A stretch of 7,580 nucleotides of DNA from Candidatus Gastranaerophilales bacterium (GCA_944326625.1 CALVER010000061.1:1-7580); one strand, 5' to 3'; positions 1 through 6,374 are shown, counted from the first letter of the stretch. Program-made: numbers and translations. The notes: generated by a model from the sequence alone, not told the origin.

Positions 1-598
1 AACACTCTCTGGTATGTTTTTCACGAGTAGATAACACAGGATTTTCGCCGTTTTTAACCGCTTGAATGGCCTTTTCGACAGGAACTGTATATTGTTTACC
101 GTCTTTAACGCCTTTAACACGTCTGATTGCATCAGAATGTCCCTGACTTACACCTCTGCCCCAGAATGTGTAATCGTTGCCTTCGGGCAAAATCGCATTT
201 GCATACATTCTGTTCAACGAGAATAAACCGGGATCCCAGCCCACGGAAATAATTGCGATCTTGCCGCTTTCTTTTGCGGATTTGTCAACATTTTCAAAGT
301 GTACGGGGATATTTGCGTGAGTGTCAAAACTGTCAATACAATTGAACATTTTTGCATATTTCGGAGTTTGTTCCGGCAAATCCGTAGCACTGCCGCCGCA
401 AAGGATTAAAACATCAATTTTGTCTTTCCAGCTTTCAATCTCATCAACACTCAAAACTTTTGCTGAAGCTGTTTGAATTTTCACGCTGTCGGGATTTCTC
501 CGCGTAAATACGGCAACAAGCTCCATATCAGGATTTTGTCTGACTGCAGCTTCTACTCCGCGTCCCAAGTTTCCGTAACCTAAAATACCGATTCTCAT
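1..598 (-). CDS. ddh: meso-diaminopimelate D-dehydrogenase, N-terminal part
   Basis: This enzyme catalyses NADPH-dependent reductive amination of L-2-amino-6-oxopimelate (tetrahydrodipicolinate) to meso-diaminopimelate, the one-step route to the peptidoglycan cross-linking residue and lysine precursor, in the cytosol. The visible 199 residues begin MRIGILGYGNLGRGVE, a Rossmann nucleotide-binding loop (GYGNLG, residues 7-12). They continue with the family-typical CGGSATDLPEQTPKYA (68-83), DSFDTH (89-94), VGWDPGLFSLNRMYA (119-133) and FWGRGVSQGHSDAIRR (145-160), which I recognise from Corynebacterium-type Ddh. The family is about 320-330 residues, so roughly 125 C-terminal residues lie beyond base 1. 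The ATG at 596-598 is preceded by AGAGGTG (604-610, minus strand) with five bases of spacing. A likely promoter sits just upstream. The gene follows the 69-codon gene on the same strand with a 78-base gap. The function call is secure; only the partial extent limits it. Confidence 0.95.
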   Translation of the reverse strand, partial: MRIGILGYGNLGRGVEAAVRQNPDMELVAVFTRRNPDSVKIQTASAKVLSVDEIESWKDKIDVLILCGGSATDLPEQTPKYAKMFNCIDSFDTHANIPVHFENVDKSAKESGKIAIISVGWDPGLFSLNRMYANAILPEGNDYTFWGRGVSQGHSDAIRRVKGVKDGKQYTVPVEKAIQAVKNGENPVLSTREKHTREC

Positions 599-631
599 AG
601 TTGCACCTCTTTCGTGTAAAAATAACACTTA

Positions 632-661
632 AATATAACATGAAAGATAAGTGCGTAACAA
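632..661 (-). promoter_or_regulatory. candidate sigma70-type promoter for ddh
   Basis: On the minus strand, TTGTTA (656-661) and TATATT (632-637) are separated by 18 bases. The -35 matches consensus at 4 of 6 positions and the -10 at 5 of 6. The predicted start of transcription is near 625, leaving a leader of about 27 bases that contains the AGAGGTG ribosome binding site of ddh. The assignment is by pattern only, in A/T-rich DNA where chance -10 matches are common. Confidence 0.5.
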
Positions 662-676
662 AAATATTAAGAAATA

Positions 677-886
677 TTATTCTTCAATTAAAATATTATC
701 CTGAACGGATGCAAAAATACCTAAAATATGCTGTTCTTCGCCGGAAAACGGAGTATTCGGAACATATTTATTACGGTCGCCTTTTACAAACACACTGTTT
801 ATGGTTTCATTGCCTTTAACACTTTGTGTTGTAGACACTTCACCCGCACTAAACATTTTACCTATATTATTAACATTAAATCCCAT
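677..886 (-). CDS. small protein of unknown function (69 aa)
   Basis: I do not recognise this protein. It is predicted to be soluble: there is no signal peptide or membrane segment. It has a polar N-terminal half (MGFNVNNIGKMFSAGEVSTT...), a basic KGDRNKYVP stretch (35-43) and an acidic end (ILIEE). The case for a real gene is the ribosome binding site: AAAGGA (894-899, minus strand) lies about seven bases before the ATG. The frame also fills much of the space between two clear genes and reads like protein rather than A/T-rich noise. A -10-like TATATT is at 905-910 (minus strand) but no convincing -35 accompanies it. The gene is divergent to the SLH gene and upstream of ddh on the same strand, with ddh having its own candidate promoter in between. 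Two longer plus-strand frames that overlap it have no comparable start signal. An alternative is that the frame is not translated. Confidence 0.6.
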   Translation of the reverse strand: MGFNVNNIGKMFSAGEVSTTQSVKGNETINSVFVKGDRNKYVPNTPFSGEEQHILGIFASVQDNILIEE

Positions 887-973
887 AATGGCATCCTTTC
901 AAATAATATATCGGATACAGGCGGAAAAAACTTTAGCCGTTCAGGTAAAATATTAACTAATGTTTACAATCAA

Positions 974-1002
974 TTGAAAGATAGTACGGTTAACTGTATT
1001 AT
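974..1002 (+). promoter_or_regulatory. promoter of the SLH-domain gene
   Basis: TTGAAA (974-979) and TATTAT (997-1002) are separated by 17 bases, each matching the sigma70 consensus at 5 of 6 positions. The predicted start near 1009 gives a leader of about 29 bases containing AGGAG (1025-1029). An overlapping TATAAA at 1000-1005 is a poorer fit because the spacing would be 20. Confidence 0.6.
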
Positions 1003-1037
1003 AAATAATGTCACAGGGTTATATAGGAGTAAATTAT

Positions 1038-2183
1038 ATGAAAAAAACATTCAAAGGGTTATTATCCGTAATTGCGGTTACATTCACAATTACGGCAGCG
1101 AACGCATTTCCTGATGTAGCAGACAATTACTGGGCAGCACCGCAGATTAAGGAGTTGTCAGAACAGGGCGTAATCGTAGGCTATCCTGACGGAACATTTA
1201 AACCGGATGATAATGTAACGCGTGCGGAATTTGCATCAATGGCAATAAAAGCACTCGGGCAGCAGAATACAAAAGTAGTTCAGCCGGTTAGTTTTTCCGA
1301 CATAACTACGGAATACTGGGCTTATGACGCAATTCAAAAGGCAATTTATTTTGATCTGGTATCAGTGCCGAAAGAAGGAGATCTATTCAGACCCGACGAC
1401 AGCGTTTCAAGAGCGGAATCATTGTCAGTAGCAGTCAATGCACTTACAACCGAACAGATTAGCGAACAAAAAGCAAAAGAAGTTCTTGAAAAAATGTATA
1501 TAGACACTCATACCATTCCTGAATGGTTTTTAATACCTGCAGGAAAGGCGGAAATTTTGGGCATGATGGTAATTATGCCGAGTGCCGACAAGGCAAAAGT
1601 CGAAGCAGAACGTCCTGCAACACGTGCGGAAGTTGCCGCAATATTATTCAAAATGATGGAGCAGGCAAAATTAAATCCGAATGCAAAATTAGCAGAAGCA
1701 ATGCGAAAGAAAACAGGCGATGGATTTGTAATTGAAAATGCAACAGTACAGGGGAGTATCGGTACAATTCCGGCAGGTTCAATTGTCCCCGTTGAATTAA
1801 CCAAATACATAAGTTCTCAAACGTCTGAACCGGGCGATTTGTTCGCCGGAGTTGCAGCACAAAATTACGTAACCAAAGAAAAATTCATCCTTGTAAACAA
1901 AGGCGCAACCCTTAAAGGTCAATTGATTGACGTCAGACCGGGAAGATGGTTTGTAAGAAACGGTGTACTTGTTCTGGATAATTCACTTATCACAACAAAT
2001 AACGACCAGACAACAAATTTCAACGCTGTTGCCAATATCAAAAAAGACCGCAACTGGTTTATGAAATTTGTAAGATTCTGCTTCAAAGGTGAAAAACTTG
2101 AAGTTCCGGCACAAGGAACAGTTAACCTGAAACTTTTAAAACCCGTACAGGTAGATTTGACCAACGGCTGGATACTTGAATAA
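1038..2183 (+). CDS. secreted S-layer homology (SLH) domain protein
   Basis: This is a 381-residue exported protein probably anchored to the cell wall by its SLH domains. Residues 1-23 are a signal peptide (MKKTFKGLL...ITAANA, cleavage after ANA). SLH 1 (about 24-74) starts FPDVADNYWAAPQIKEL and contains GYPDGTFKPDDNVTRAEF. SLH 2 (about 86-136) starts FSDITTEYWAYDAIQKA and contains FRPDDSVSRAE. A more diverged SLH 3 (about 152-207) ends RPATRAEVAAILFKMM. Residues 240-381 form a separate, probably beta-rich domain beginning GTIPAGSIVPVELTKYISS with FILVNKGATLKGQLIDV at 283-299. That IPAGT / pKGs pattern recalls VirB10-like or barrel-associated folds, but I cannot name it. The gene is shorter than SLH-OprB porins and I see no OprB barrel, so it is not called a porin. 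I chose the ATG at 1038 over the in-frame ATG at 1008 because AGGAG (1025-1029) is eight bases upstream and the signal peptide starts there. It ends in a strong terminator. Confidence 0.88.
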   Translation: MKKTFKGLLSVIAVTFTITAANAFPDVADNYWAAPQIKELSEQGVIVGYPDGTFKPDDNVTRAEFASMAIKALGQQNTKVVQPVSFSDITTEYWAYDAIQKAIYFDLVSVPKEGDLFRPDDSVSRAESLSVAVNALTTEQISEQKAKEVLEKMYIDTHTIPEWFLIPAGKAEILGMMVIMPSADKAKVEAERPATRAEVAAILFKMMEQAKLNPNAKLAEAMRKKTGDGFVIENATVQGSIGTIPAGSIVPVELTKYISSQTSEPGDLFAGVAAQNYVTKEKFILVNKGATLKGQLIDVRPGRWFVRNGVLVLDNSLITTNNDQTTNFNAVANIKKDRNWFMKFVRFCFKGEKLEVPAQGTVNLKLLKPVQVDLTNGWILE

Positions 2184-2190
2184 TCAATTT

Positions 2191-2219
2191 AAAAGGGCCT
2201 TTTGAAAGGCCCTTTTTTT
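2191..2219. terminator. strong rho-independent terminator, probably used from both sides
   Basis: AAAAGGGCCTTT (2191-2202) pairs perfectly with AAAGGCCCTTTT (2205-2216) around a minimal loop, followed on the plus strand by a T run (2213-2219). It begins eight bases after the SLH stop codon. The convergent pilin-like gene ends within the T run (its stop is 2218-2220). On the minus strand the same hairpin is followed by only four Ts, so termination from that side should be weaker. Confidence 0.9.
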
Positions 2220-3558
2220 AAAATACCTTTACCGGTTCTTTAATAAGCATCCTGCAATCATGTGTCACATCTTTACAGATATCATACTGAACTTTGCCGT
2301 CACAGTATTTAGAGCTTTTAATATACCCGACGGCACATGCAGCACTTCTGAAATTCGCGTCACTCATCAAAAGTTTTATCTCTCTTGTATCGCCCGTATA
2401 GCTGTCATATATTACATTTACGCTTAAGTGATCCCTGTTATTTCCGCCGGAAGGCTCGTCTTTATTATAAGCCGGTACAATTTTTCCGGAGCCCAGCAGA
2501 TAAAACGGAAAAACATCTTCCCACAATTTATTTTTGCCTGAATCACCGTTCACGTCAACATATAATTTAAACCCCTTACGGTCATCAGTATCAACGGCAT
2601 CGGAAAGTTCGGATATTTGCTCATAATCAGAACCTATGTAGAGCTTTAAACCGTTAGCCATGGTTATATTAGGAGTCAGGCCCGTAAAATTCTTCGACGT
2701 AACCTTACTCTGTACACTTGTAGGAGATACACTGCAATCAGAGGCTGATATATTATAATCTTTTTTAATTTTGTCACACAATACATCATTGTATGAATCA
2801 AGAACTTCTTCAGACTCATCCGGTTCAACTTCTTCTATAGGGGTTAAACATACAGCATAAGCGGTGGCATTATTTCTTGCTACAGCAGATTCGCCGCCCG
2901 TCGCGGTTGCATCCGTATAAACAGATGCTCTCTTTCCCGATGTATCATATTCCAGGTCATACCAAAATGCAGTATAATCCATAGGGCAATCATAATATTC
3001 TCCTTCTCCAGACATACAAAGCGCTACAAATTTTATAGGATTAAGCAAATTCAATTTTTCTAAAGTCTCGGTATCCGTTCCGTTGTCAGTCAGTTGAAAT
3101 ATTTTCATAGCTCCGCCGGCACCCGGTAATAAACCGTTACATGCCTTTACTGCCCCGGCATAATAATCCTGTTCATAATAACAGCCGTAAATATTATCGT
3201 AAATTTCGGCTAATTCCTCACACTCACTTTTACTGACAGGTACAGGAATAAATGCAGGTTCATTAATACATTCATCTGCATATTGCACAAGACATTGCTT
3301 GGCAGGTTCTTCCAAAGGAGTATTCAACACAGTCTGTAATATATTTACAGACATGTCTTTTACCGCCATATACCCCATATAATACGCAGTATAATCCACT
3401 TTTTTCATCTTGCTTAAGGTTATCGGCAATGTCACGCATACAACAAGCGTTATTACAACCATGGCAATTACCAGTTCACCGAGGGTGAAACCCTGCCGAT
3501 GAAGGCTTAAATGGCAGTTTTCCTTCCGCTGTAAGTTCAATATTTTGAATTTTCTCAT
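2218..3558 (-). CDS. large type IV pilin / pseudopilin-like protein with long leader
   Basis: This is a 446-residue protein with a class III (prepilin peptidase) N-terminus. A 23-residue basic leader ends in RQG, then FTLGELVIAMVVITLVVCVTL begins a hydrophobic helix (24-44) with the conserved Glu at mature position 5 (E28). The expected role is insertion in the inner membrane and assembly into a type IV pilus or type II secretion-like fibre. The exported domain is large. It carries 14 cysteines after the helix (C89 to C435) and a KLYVDVNGDSGKNK...DVFPFYL segment (331-354) of the kind that binds calcium in pseudopilins. An acidic linker (IEEVEPDESEEV, 241-252) lies mid-protein. The ATG is supported by AGGAG (3564-3568, minus strand) with five bases of spacing and a consensus promoter just upstream. 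It lies 48 bases after the polymerase gene on the same strand but should be transcribed separately. The specific ligand or fibre type is unknown. Confidence 0.85.
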   Translation of the reverse strand: MRKFKILNLQRKENCHLSLHRQGFTLGELVIAMVVITLVVCVTLPITLSKMKKVDYTAYYMGYMAVKDMSVNILQTVLNTPLEEPAKQCLVQYADECINEPAFIPVPVSKSECEELAEIYDNIYGCYYEQDYYAGAVKACNGLLPGAGGAMKIFQLTDNGTDTETLEKLNLLNPIKFVALCMSGEGEYYDCPMDYTAFWYDLEYDTSGKRASVYTDATATGGESAVARNNATAYAVCLTPIEEVEPDESEEVLDSYNDVLCDKIKKDYNISASDCSVSPTSVQSKVTSKNFTGLTPNITMANGLKLYIGSDYEQISELSDAVDTDDRKGFKLYVDVNGDSGKNKLWEDVFPFYLLGSGKIVPAYNKDEPSGGNNRDHLSVNVIYDSYTGDTREIKLLMSDANFRSAACAVGYIKSSKYCDGKVQYDICKDVTHDCRMLIKEPVKVF

Positions 3559-3576
3559 ACTTGCTCCTTTTTGAAA

Positions 3577-3605
3577 ATTATATCAAATTTACCGCAGCAT
3601 GGCAA
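3577..3605 (-). promoter_or_regulatory. near-consensus extended -10 promoter of the 446-aa pilin-like gene
   Basis: On the minus strand TTGCCA (3600-3605, 5 of 6) is followed after 17 bases by a perfect TATAAT (3577-3582), preceded by TGA, making an extended -10. The predicted start is near 3570, which puts the AAGGAG ribosome binding site (3564-3569) at the very 5' end of an approximately 12-base leader. The -35 lies immediately after the stop codon of the upstream polymerase gene (3607-3609). Confidence 0.8.
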
Positions 3606-3606
3606 A

Positions 3607-4776
3607 CTATTTTTCTTTTACAAAACCAATTTGCACGATGTCTTTGCCGAATTTTGCCTCTAATTTATCAAAACATTTTGACAGCTTTTCTTTTTTGGAA
3701 TTAATAGCATCATCTGCGAACAAAAACAACTGTTCTTCACTATTTGAGCATAAATTATCGAGAATAATTCCTGTGCTGCGGTAAATAACAGACGGTGAAT
3801 AAATTTTTTCAAGCAAAGTAAACGCTATATCAGAAATTTCCATCTCAAATGACGTCGGGACGGAAAGAGATTTCTTATCGTAGATAACTCTGAAATCTTT
3901 TGTTCTGAGCATAACACCGATTGTTTGAGCTTTGCAGTCGATTTTTCGTAACTTGCGGCATGCCGAATGTATATGATAATTCAACTGATTTTTAATAAAA
4001 TCCAAATCAGACGTAAAAATTCCAAACGCGCTTGTTTTTTGGATTGATTTCGGAAGTTTTTCTTCGTTCACAACAGGTGACACAACTTCCCCAAGCAATT
4101 CATGCTTCATTTCTAAAGCTCTGATACCGACTTTTTTATCAAGCCATACATCATCTTTTGCGACTAAATCTGCTGCCGATAGGATTCCGGCTTTTTTAAA
4201 CAAAATCGTCAAATTTTTGCCTATTCCCCAGATTTCCTCAATTTTTGTATTTTTAAGCTCGGGCATAATTTTCTTATTTGCAATCATATAAACGCCCGTA
4301 TCCGTCTTTTTAGCCTTGTCAGAAGCAAGTTTTGCAAGCGTTTTGGTGGAACTTACGCCGATTGATACAGGGATATCGACCCTCTCTTTTATTTGTTCTC
4401 TTATAAACTGCGCAAGTTCAAGGTAATTTTTCTTATAAAGTCTTTTAAGTCCTGTCAGCTCAATAAAAGCCTCATCAACGGAATACACCTGAACATTCGG
4501 GCTGAATTCCCTTAAAACTGCCATTACCTCCTCCGAAATTTCACCGTACAAATCGTGATGACAGGATACGTAAATCGCGTCCGGAAATTCATCTTTTGCA
4601 AGAAAATACGGCTGCCCCATCCTGACACCCATTTTCTTTGCCTCTTTTGAACGCGAAATTACGCACCCGTCTTTATTCGAAAGCACGCAAACGGGCTTTC
4701 CTTTCAACTCCGGATTAACCTTTTGTTCGCAGGATACAAAAAATGAATCACAATCCACAAGCGCAATAACTTTCAT
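3607..4776 (-). CDS. Y-family translesion DNA polymerase, UmuC-type
   Basis: This is an error-tolerant DNA polymerase of 389 residues that copies past damaged bases. The palm has the catalytic acidic residues in VDCDSFFVSCEQ (D8, D10) and in YSVDEAFIEL (D101, E102). VLSNKDGCVISRSKEAKKMG (31-50) is the finger-region signature of the UmuC branch rather than classical DinB. SIGVSSTKTLAKLASDKAK (138-156) follows, then a helix-hairpin-helix thumb (IEEIWGIGKNLTILFKKAGI, 179-198) and a little-finger domain (about 240-345). QLFLF at 349-353 fits the beta-clamp binding motif. The protein is shorter than E. coli UmuC (422), and no umuD-like gene is in the window. The ATG directly follows rqcH (15-base gap) with no Shine-Dalgarno. 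An extended -10 element fills the gap, and no LexA-type operator was recognised. Plasmid- or phage-borne relatives such as UvrX are alternatives, hence no gene symbol. Confidence 0.93.
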   Translation of the reverse strand: MKVIALVDCDSFFVSCEQKVNPELKGKPVCVLSNKDGCVISRSKEAKKMGVRMGQPYFLAKDEFPDAIYVSCHHDLYGEISEEVMAVLREFSPNVQVYSVDEAFIELTGLKRLYKKNYLELAQFIREQIKERVDIPVSIGVSSTKTLAKLASDKAKKTDTGVYMIANKKIMPELKNTKIEEIWGIGKNLTILFKKAGILSAADLVAKDDVWLDKKVGIRALEMKHELLGEVVSPVVNEEKLPKSIQKTSAFGIFTSDLDFIKNQLNYHIHSACRKLRKIDCKAQTIGVMLRTKDFRVIYDKKSLSVPTSFEMEISDIAFTLLEKIYSPSVIYRSTGIILDNLCSNSEEQLFLFADDAINSKKEKLSKCFDKLEAKFGKDIVQIGFVKEK

Positions 4777-4782
4777 AATAAA

Positions 4783-4791
4783 ATTATACCA
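4783..4791 (-). promoter_or_regulatory. extended -10 promoter giving a leaderless polymerase mRNA
   Basis: On the minus strand TGG (4789-4791) plus a perfect TATAAT (4783-4788) form an extended -10. The six bases TTTATT (4777-4782) then lead straight to the ATG at 4776. With standard spacing, transcription would start on the A of the start codon. No Shine-Dalgarno is present and no good -35 was seen, which an extended -10 can tolerate. The element overlaps the last base of the rqcH stop codon region (4792-4794), so both genes may also be co-transcribed. Confidence 0.55.
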
Positions 4792-6210
4792 CTAATCTAT
4801 TACAATTTCTTTTTCATGAGAATACGTAACATAACCCAAATTAGCCTTTGGCGGCTTTTTAAGATATTTTGCTTTTGTGTAAATCACACCTATTTTAGAA
4901 GACTTTGCACCGCTTGAATTTTCTTTTGCAAGTTTTGCACATTTTAAAATCAATTTATCCGTCATATTTTGGCTGCGCAAAAGCACATGAGATCCCGCGC
5001 AATCTCGCGTATGAAACCATAAATCATCATCTTTTGCCAATTTTGAAACTATGTAATCATTTTGCTTATTATTTTTGCCGATAAAAATTGTATAATCGTT
5101 TGTTTTAATTTCTTTTGGCATAATCGCAGACTTTTTGTCAGCTTTAACATTTTTTTCATCAGGCTCAATTTCAGAAGAAATTTCCAGTAAATCTTCAATA
5201 TTTTCAGCATTTTCAACAGAATACAAAAGCTGTTCCAGATAAAATTTTTCCGCTGTTAATTCCTCGGAAAATTCCGCAAGTTTCTGGTTAGAAACCTTTG
5301 CTTTATTATAAAGTCTGTAAAAATTGTTCGCGTTATCTTTAAGAGTTTTCGTTTCATCCAGCTCTATTGAAATATTTTTGTTGTTTTCATAATCAAAAAC
5401 TGTAATCACAGGTACAAAATCCTGATTATTATAGAGATTTGCCATAATCAAATCGCCGTAGAGCCTGTATTTTTCGGCTTTTTCCTTTGAAACGCTTTGT
5501 TTTTCCACCTTATTCAATGAATTTTTAACCTTTTTAAGACGCCTTTGAACAAGCAGTTTGTATTTTTCACAAAGCTTTTTAAACTTATCTGTATAAATTG
5601 CCTCCGCAAAATAGTTGTCAATATTAATATTTACGCTGCCTGACAAATTTGAAAGAGAATTTTCACAAGAATACCAAAAATTATTTTGTTTGGGCGGATA
5701 AACATACGGAAGCCCTCCCGCCATTTCACGTTCACGGCTTTTTTCAGCCCCGACGTTGTGCGCACAGCCGATTATAATATTGGTGTCATAATTATAAAGC
5801 ACAACATTTGAATGCTTTCCCATTAATTCAATTGCAAGACAGAGATAAATTTTTTCGGATAATTCGTTGTAAGTTTCTATATAAAACTCCAAAATCCGTT
5901 CAAATTCGGGCTGATTAACTTTTGAAACACGTGCGTTTTCAATATATTTTCGAAGCAGCATGCAAAACATAGGCGGCTTTTGCGGAATTTCAATCAGACG
6001 CTTTTCTTCATTTGCCTGTGTCATAAAACAAACATGAAAAAACTGCGGGTCTATATTTATGTAAAGTTTTCGTGTCTCGCCGCTGTTACGTAAAGTAAAC
6101 ACAAACTCACGCCTTGTCGGCTGCTGAATTTTTTGAATTCTTGCTCCGGTTAGGAAGGAGGAATTTTCCTCAAGCCAAGATTTTAAAGTTACGCTGTCTA
6201 AAGTAATCAT
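4792..6210 (-). CDS. rqcH: RqcH / NFACT-family ribosome quality-control protein
   Basis: This is the bacterial homologue of eukaryotic Rqc2. It binds stalled 50S subunits carrying peptidyl-tRNA and recruits tRNA-Ala to add C-terminal alanine tails (established for Bacillus RqcH). NFACT-N spans about 1-175, with PTRREFVFTLR (31-41), KPPMFCMLLRKYIENARV (78-95), ERILEF (104-109), LAIELMGKHSNVVLYN (125-140) and YVYPPKQ (169-175). A charged coiled-coil section (about 205-350) contains EKYRLYGDLIMANLY (246-260). NFACT-R (about 370-472) has DDLWFHTRDCAGSHVLLR (395-412) and ends VTYSHEKEIVID. At 472 residues it is about 100 shorter than Bacillus RqcH, and the shortfall lies between PPKQ and the coiled coil, where the helix-hairpin-helix module normally sits. 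The Asp of the conserved Asp-Arg pair is Glu (E104-R105). It has no Shine-Dalgarno; a -10-like hexamer is six bases before the ATG. It is followed after 15 bases by the polymerase gene, probably as an operon. Confidence 0.93.
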   Translation of the reverse strand: MITLDSVTLKSWLEENSSFLTGARIQKIQQPTRREFVFTLRNSGETRKLYINIDPQFFHVCFMTQANEEKRLIEIPQKPPMFCMLLRKYIENARVSKVNQPEFERILEFYIETYNELSEKIYLCLAIELMGKHSNVVLYNYDTNIIIGCAHNVGAEKSREREMAGGLPYVYPPKQNNFWYSCENSLSNLSGSVNINIDNYFAEAIYTDKFKKLCEKYKLLVQRRLKKVKNSLNKVEKQSVSKEKAEKYRLYGDLIMANLYNNQDFVPVITVFDYENNKNISIELDETKTLKDNANNFYRLYNKAKVSNQKLAEFSEELTAEKFYLEQLLYSVENAENIEDLLEISSEIEPDEKNVKADKKSAIMPKEIKTNDYTIFIGKNNKQNDYIVSKLAKDDDLWFHTRDCAGSHVLLRSQNMTDKLILKCAKLAKENSSGAKSSKIGVIYTKAKYLKKPPKANLGYVTYSHEKEIVID

Positions 6211-6216
6211 AAATAT

Positions 6217-6222
6217 ATTCTA
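6217..6222 (-). promoter_or_regulatory. -10 element positioned for a leaderless rqcH mRNA
   Basis: TAGAAT (6217-6222, minus strand; 5 of 6 to consensus) is followed by the six bases ATATTT and then the rqcH ATG. This is the same geometry as at the polymerase gene downstream. No good -35 at 16-18 bases and no Shine-Dalgarno were found. In such A/T-rich DNA a single match is weak evidence; the repeat of the arrangement at the next gene makes it more credible. Confidence 0.4.
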
Positions 6223-6242
6223 CTACAAAGCAATTATTAATA

Positions 6243-6271
6243 TTGACCTTAAATACATAAATTGCTATAAT
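6243..6271 (+). promoter_or_regulatory. P1: near-perfect promoter upstream of the 22-codon ORF
   Basis: TTGACC (6243-6248, 5 of 6) and TATAAT (6266-6271, 6 of 6) are separated by exactly 17 bases, and TGC before the -10 makes it extended. The predicted start is near 6278. The first translatable element downstream is the small ORF at 6306. It is divergent from the rqcH start signals. Confidence 0.8.
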
Positions 6272-6305
6272 TAAAATCAGAAAACATAATCGGAGGTTTT
6301 AAAAA

Positions 6306-6374
6306 ATGAGGGCAAATACGCATTACAACTATATTTCTTTCAGGGGGGGGGAGATTTTGACGCCGCATGCCTAG
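6306..6374 (+). CDS. 22-codon ORF (possible leader peptide) interrupted by a G9 run
   Basis: The ORF encodes MRANTHYNYISFRGGEILTPHA and ends in TAG at 6372-6374. It is well placed for expression: P1 lies upstream, and CGGAGG (6291-6296) is nine bases before the ATG. Codons 13-16 (AGG GGG GGG GAG) include nine consecutive Gs (6343-6351). As read here the frame stops 77 bases before the pilin ATG. With one more G it would stay open and fuse in frame to the pilin (49 extra codons). With one fewer G it would stop at a TGA just downstream (6358-6360). It may be a regulatory leader peptide, the N-terminus of a phase-variable pilin variant, or the remnant of a broken gene. I do not recognise the peptide as a known family, though a YNxISFxG stretch near the N-terminus looks familiar from small proteins of this lineage (memory only). 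Confidence 0.5.
   Translation: MRANTHYNYISFRGGEILTPHA
6343..6351 (+). repeat. homopolymer run of nine G
   Basis: Nine consecutive Gs lie inside the small ORF. I saw no other G or C run longer than four in the window, so this stands out in A/T-rich DNA. Runs of this length are prone to slipped-strand changes during replication and are a classic contingency-locus element; they are also a common site of sequencing and assembly error. Confidence 0.9.

Noticed and set aside
669..684. Small A/T hairpin (AAGAA...TTCTT) at the end of the 69-codon gene
   Set aside because: The stem is only five A/T-rich pairs with no T run, too weak to call a terminator.
601..819. Plus-strand ORF of 72 codons
   Set aside because: It overlaps the ddh promoter and the 69-codon minus-strand gene, has no ribosome binding site, and its translation looks like A/T-rich noise.
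1008..1037. Earlier ATG for the SLH gene
   Set aside because: It would add ten residues before a clean signal peptide, lies almost on the predicted transcription start, and lacks an RBS; the ATG at 1038 has AGGAG at good spacing.
728..1114. Plus-strand ORF of 128 codons
   Set aside because: It is antisense to the 69-codon gene and runs into the SLH gene in another frame; there is no start signal or recognisable domain.
1508..2164. Minus- and plus-strand ORFs inside the SLH gene
   Set aside because: They are shadow frames of a clear coding region without start signals.
2385..2570. Plus-strand ORF inside the large pilin-like gene
   Set aside because: It is antisense to a well-supported coding frame and has no own signals.
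3599..3784. Plus-strand ORF at the 3' end of the polymerase gene
   Set aside because: It is antisense to conserved polymerase sequence; no RBS.
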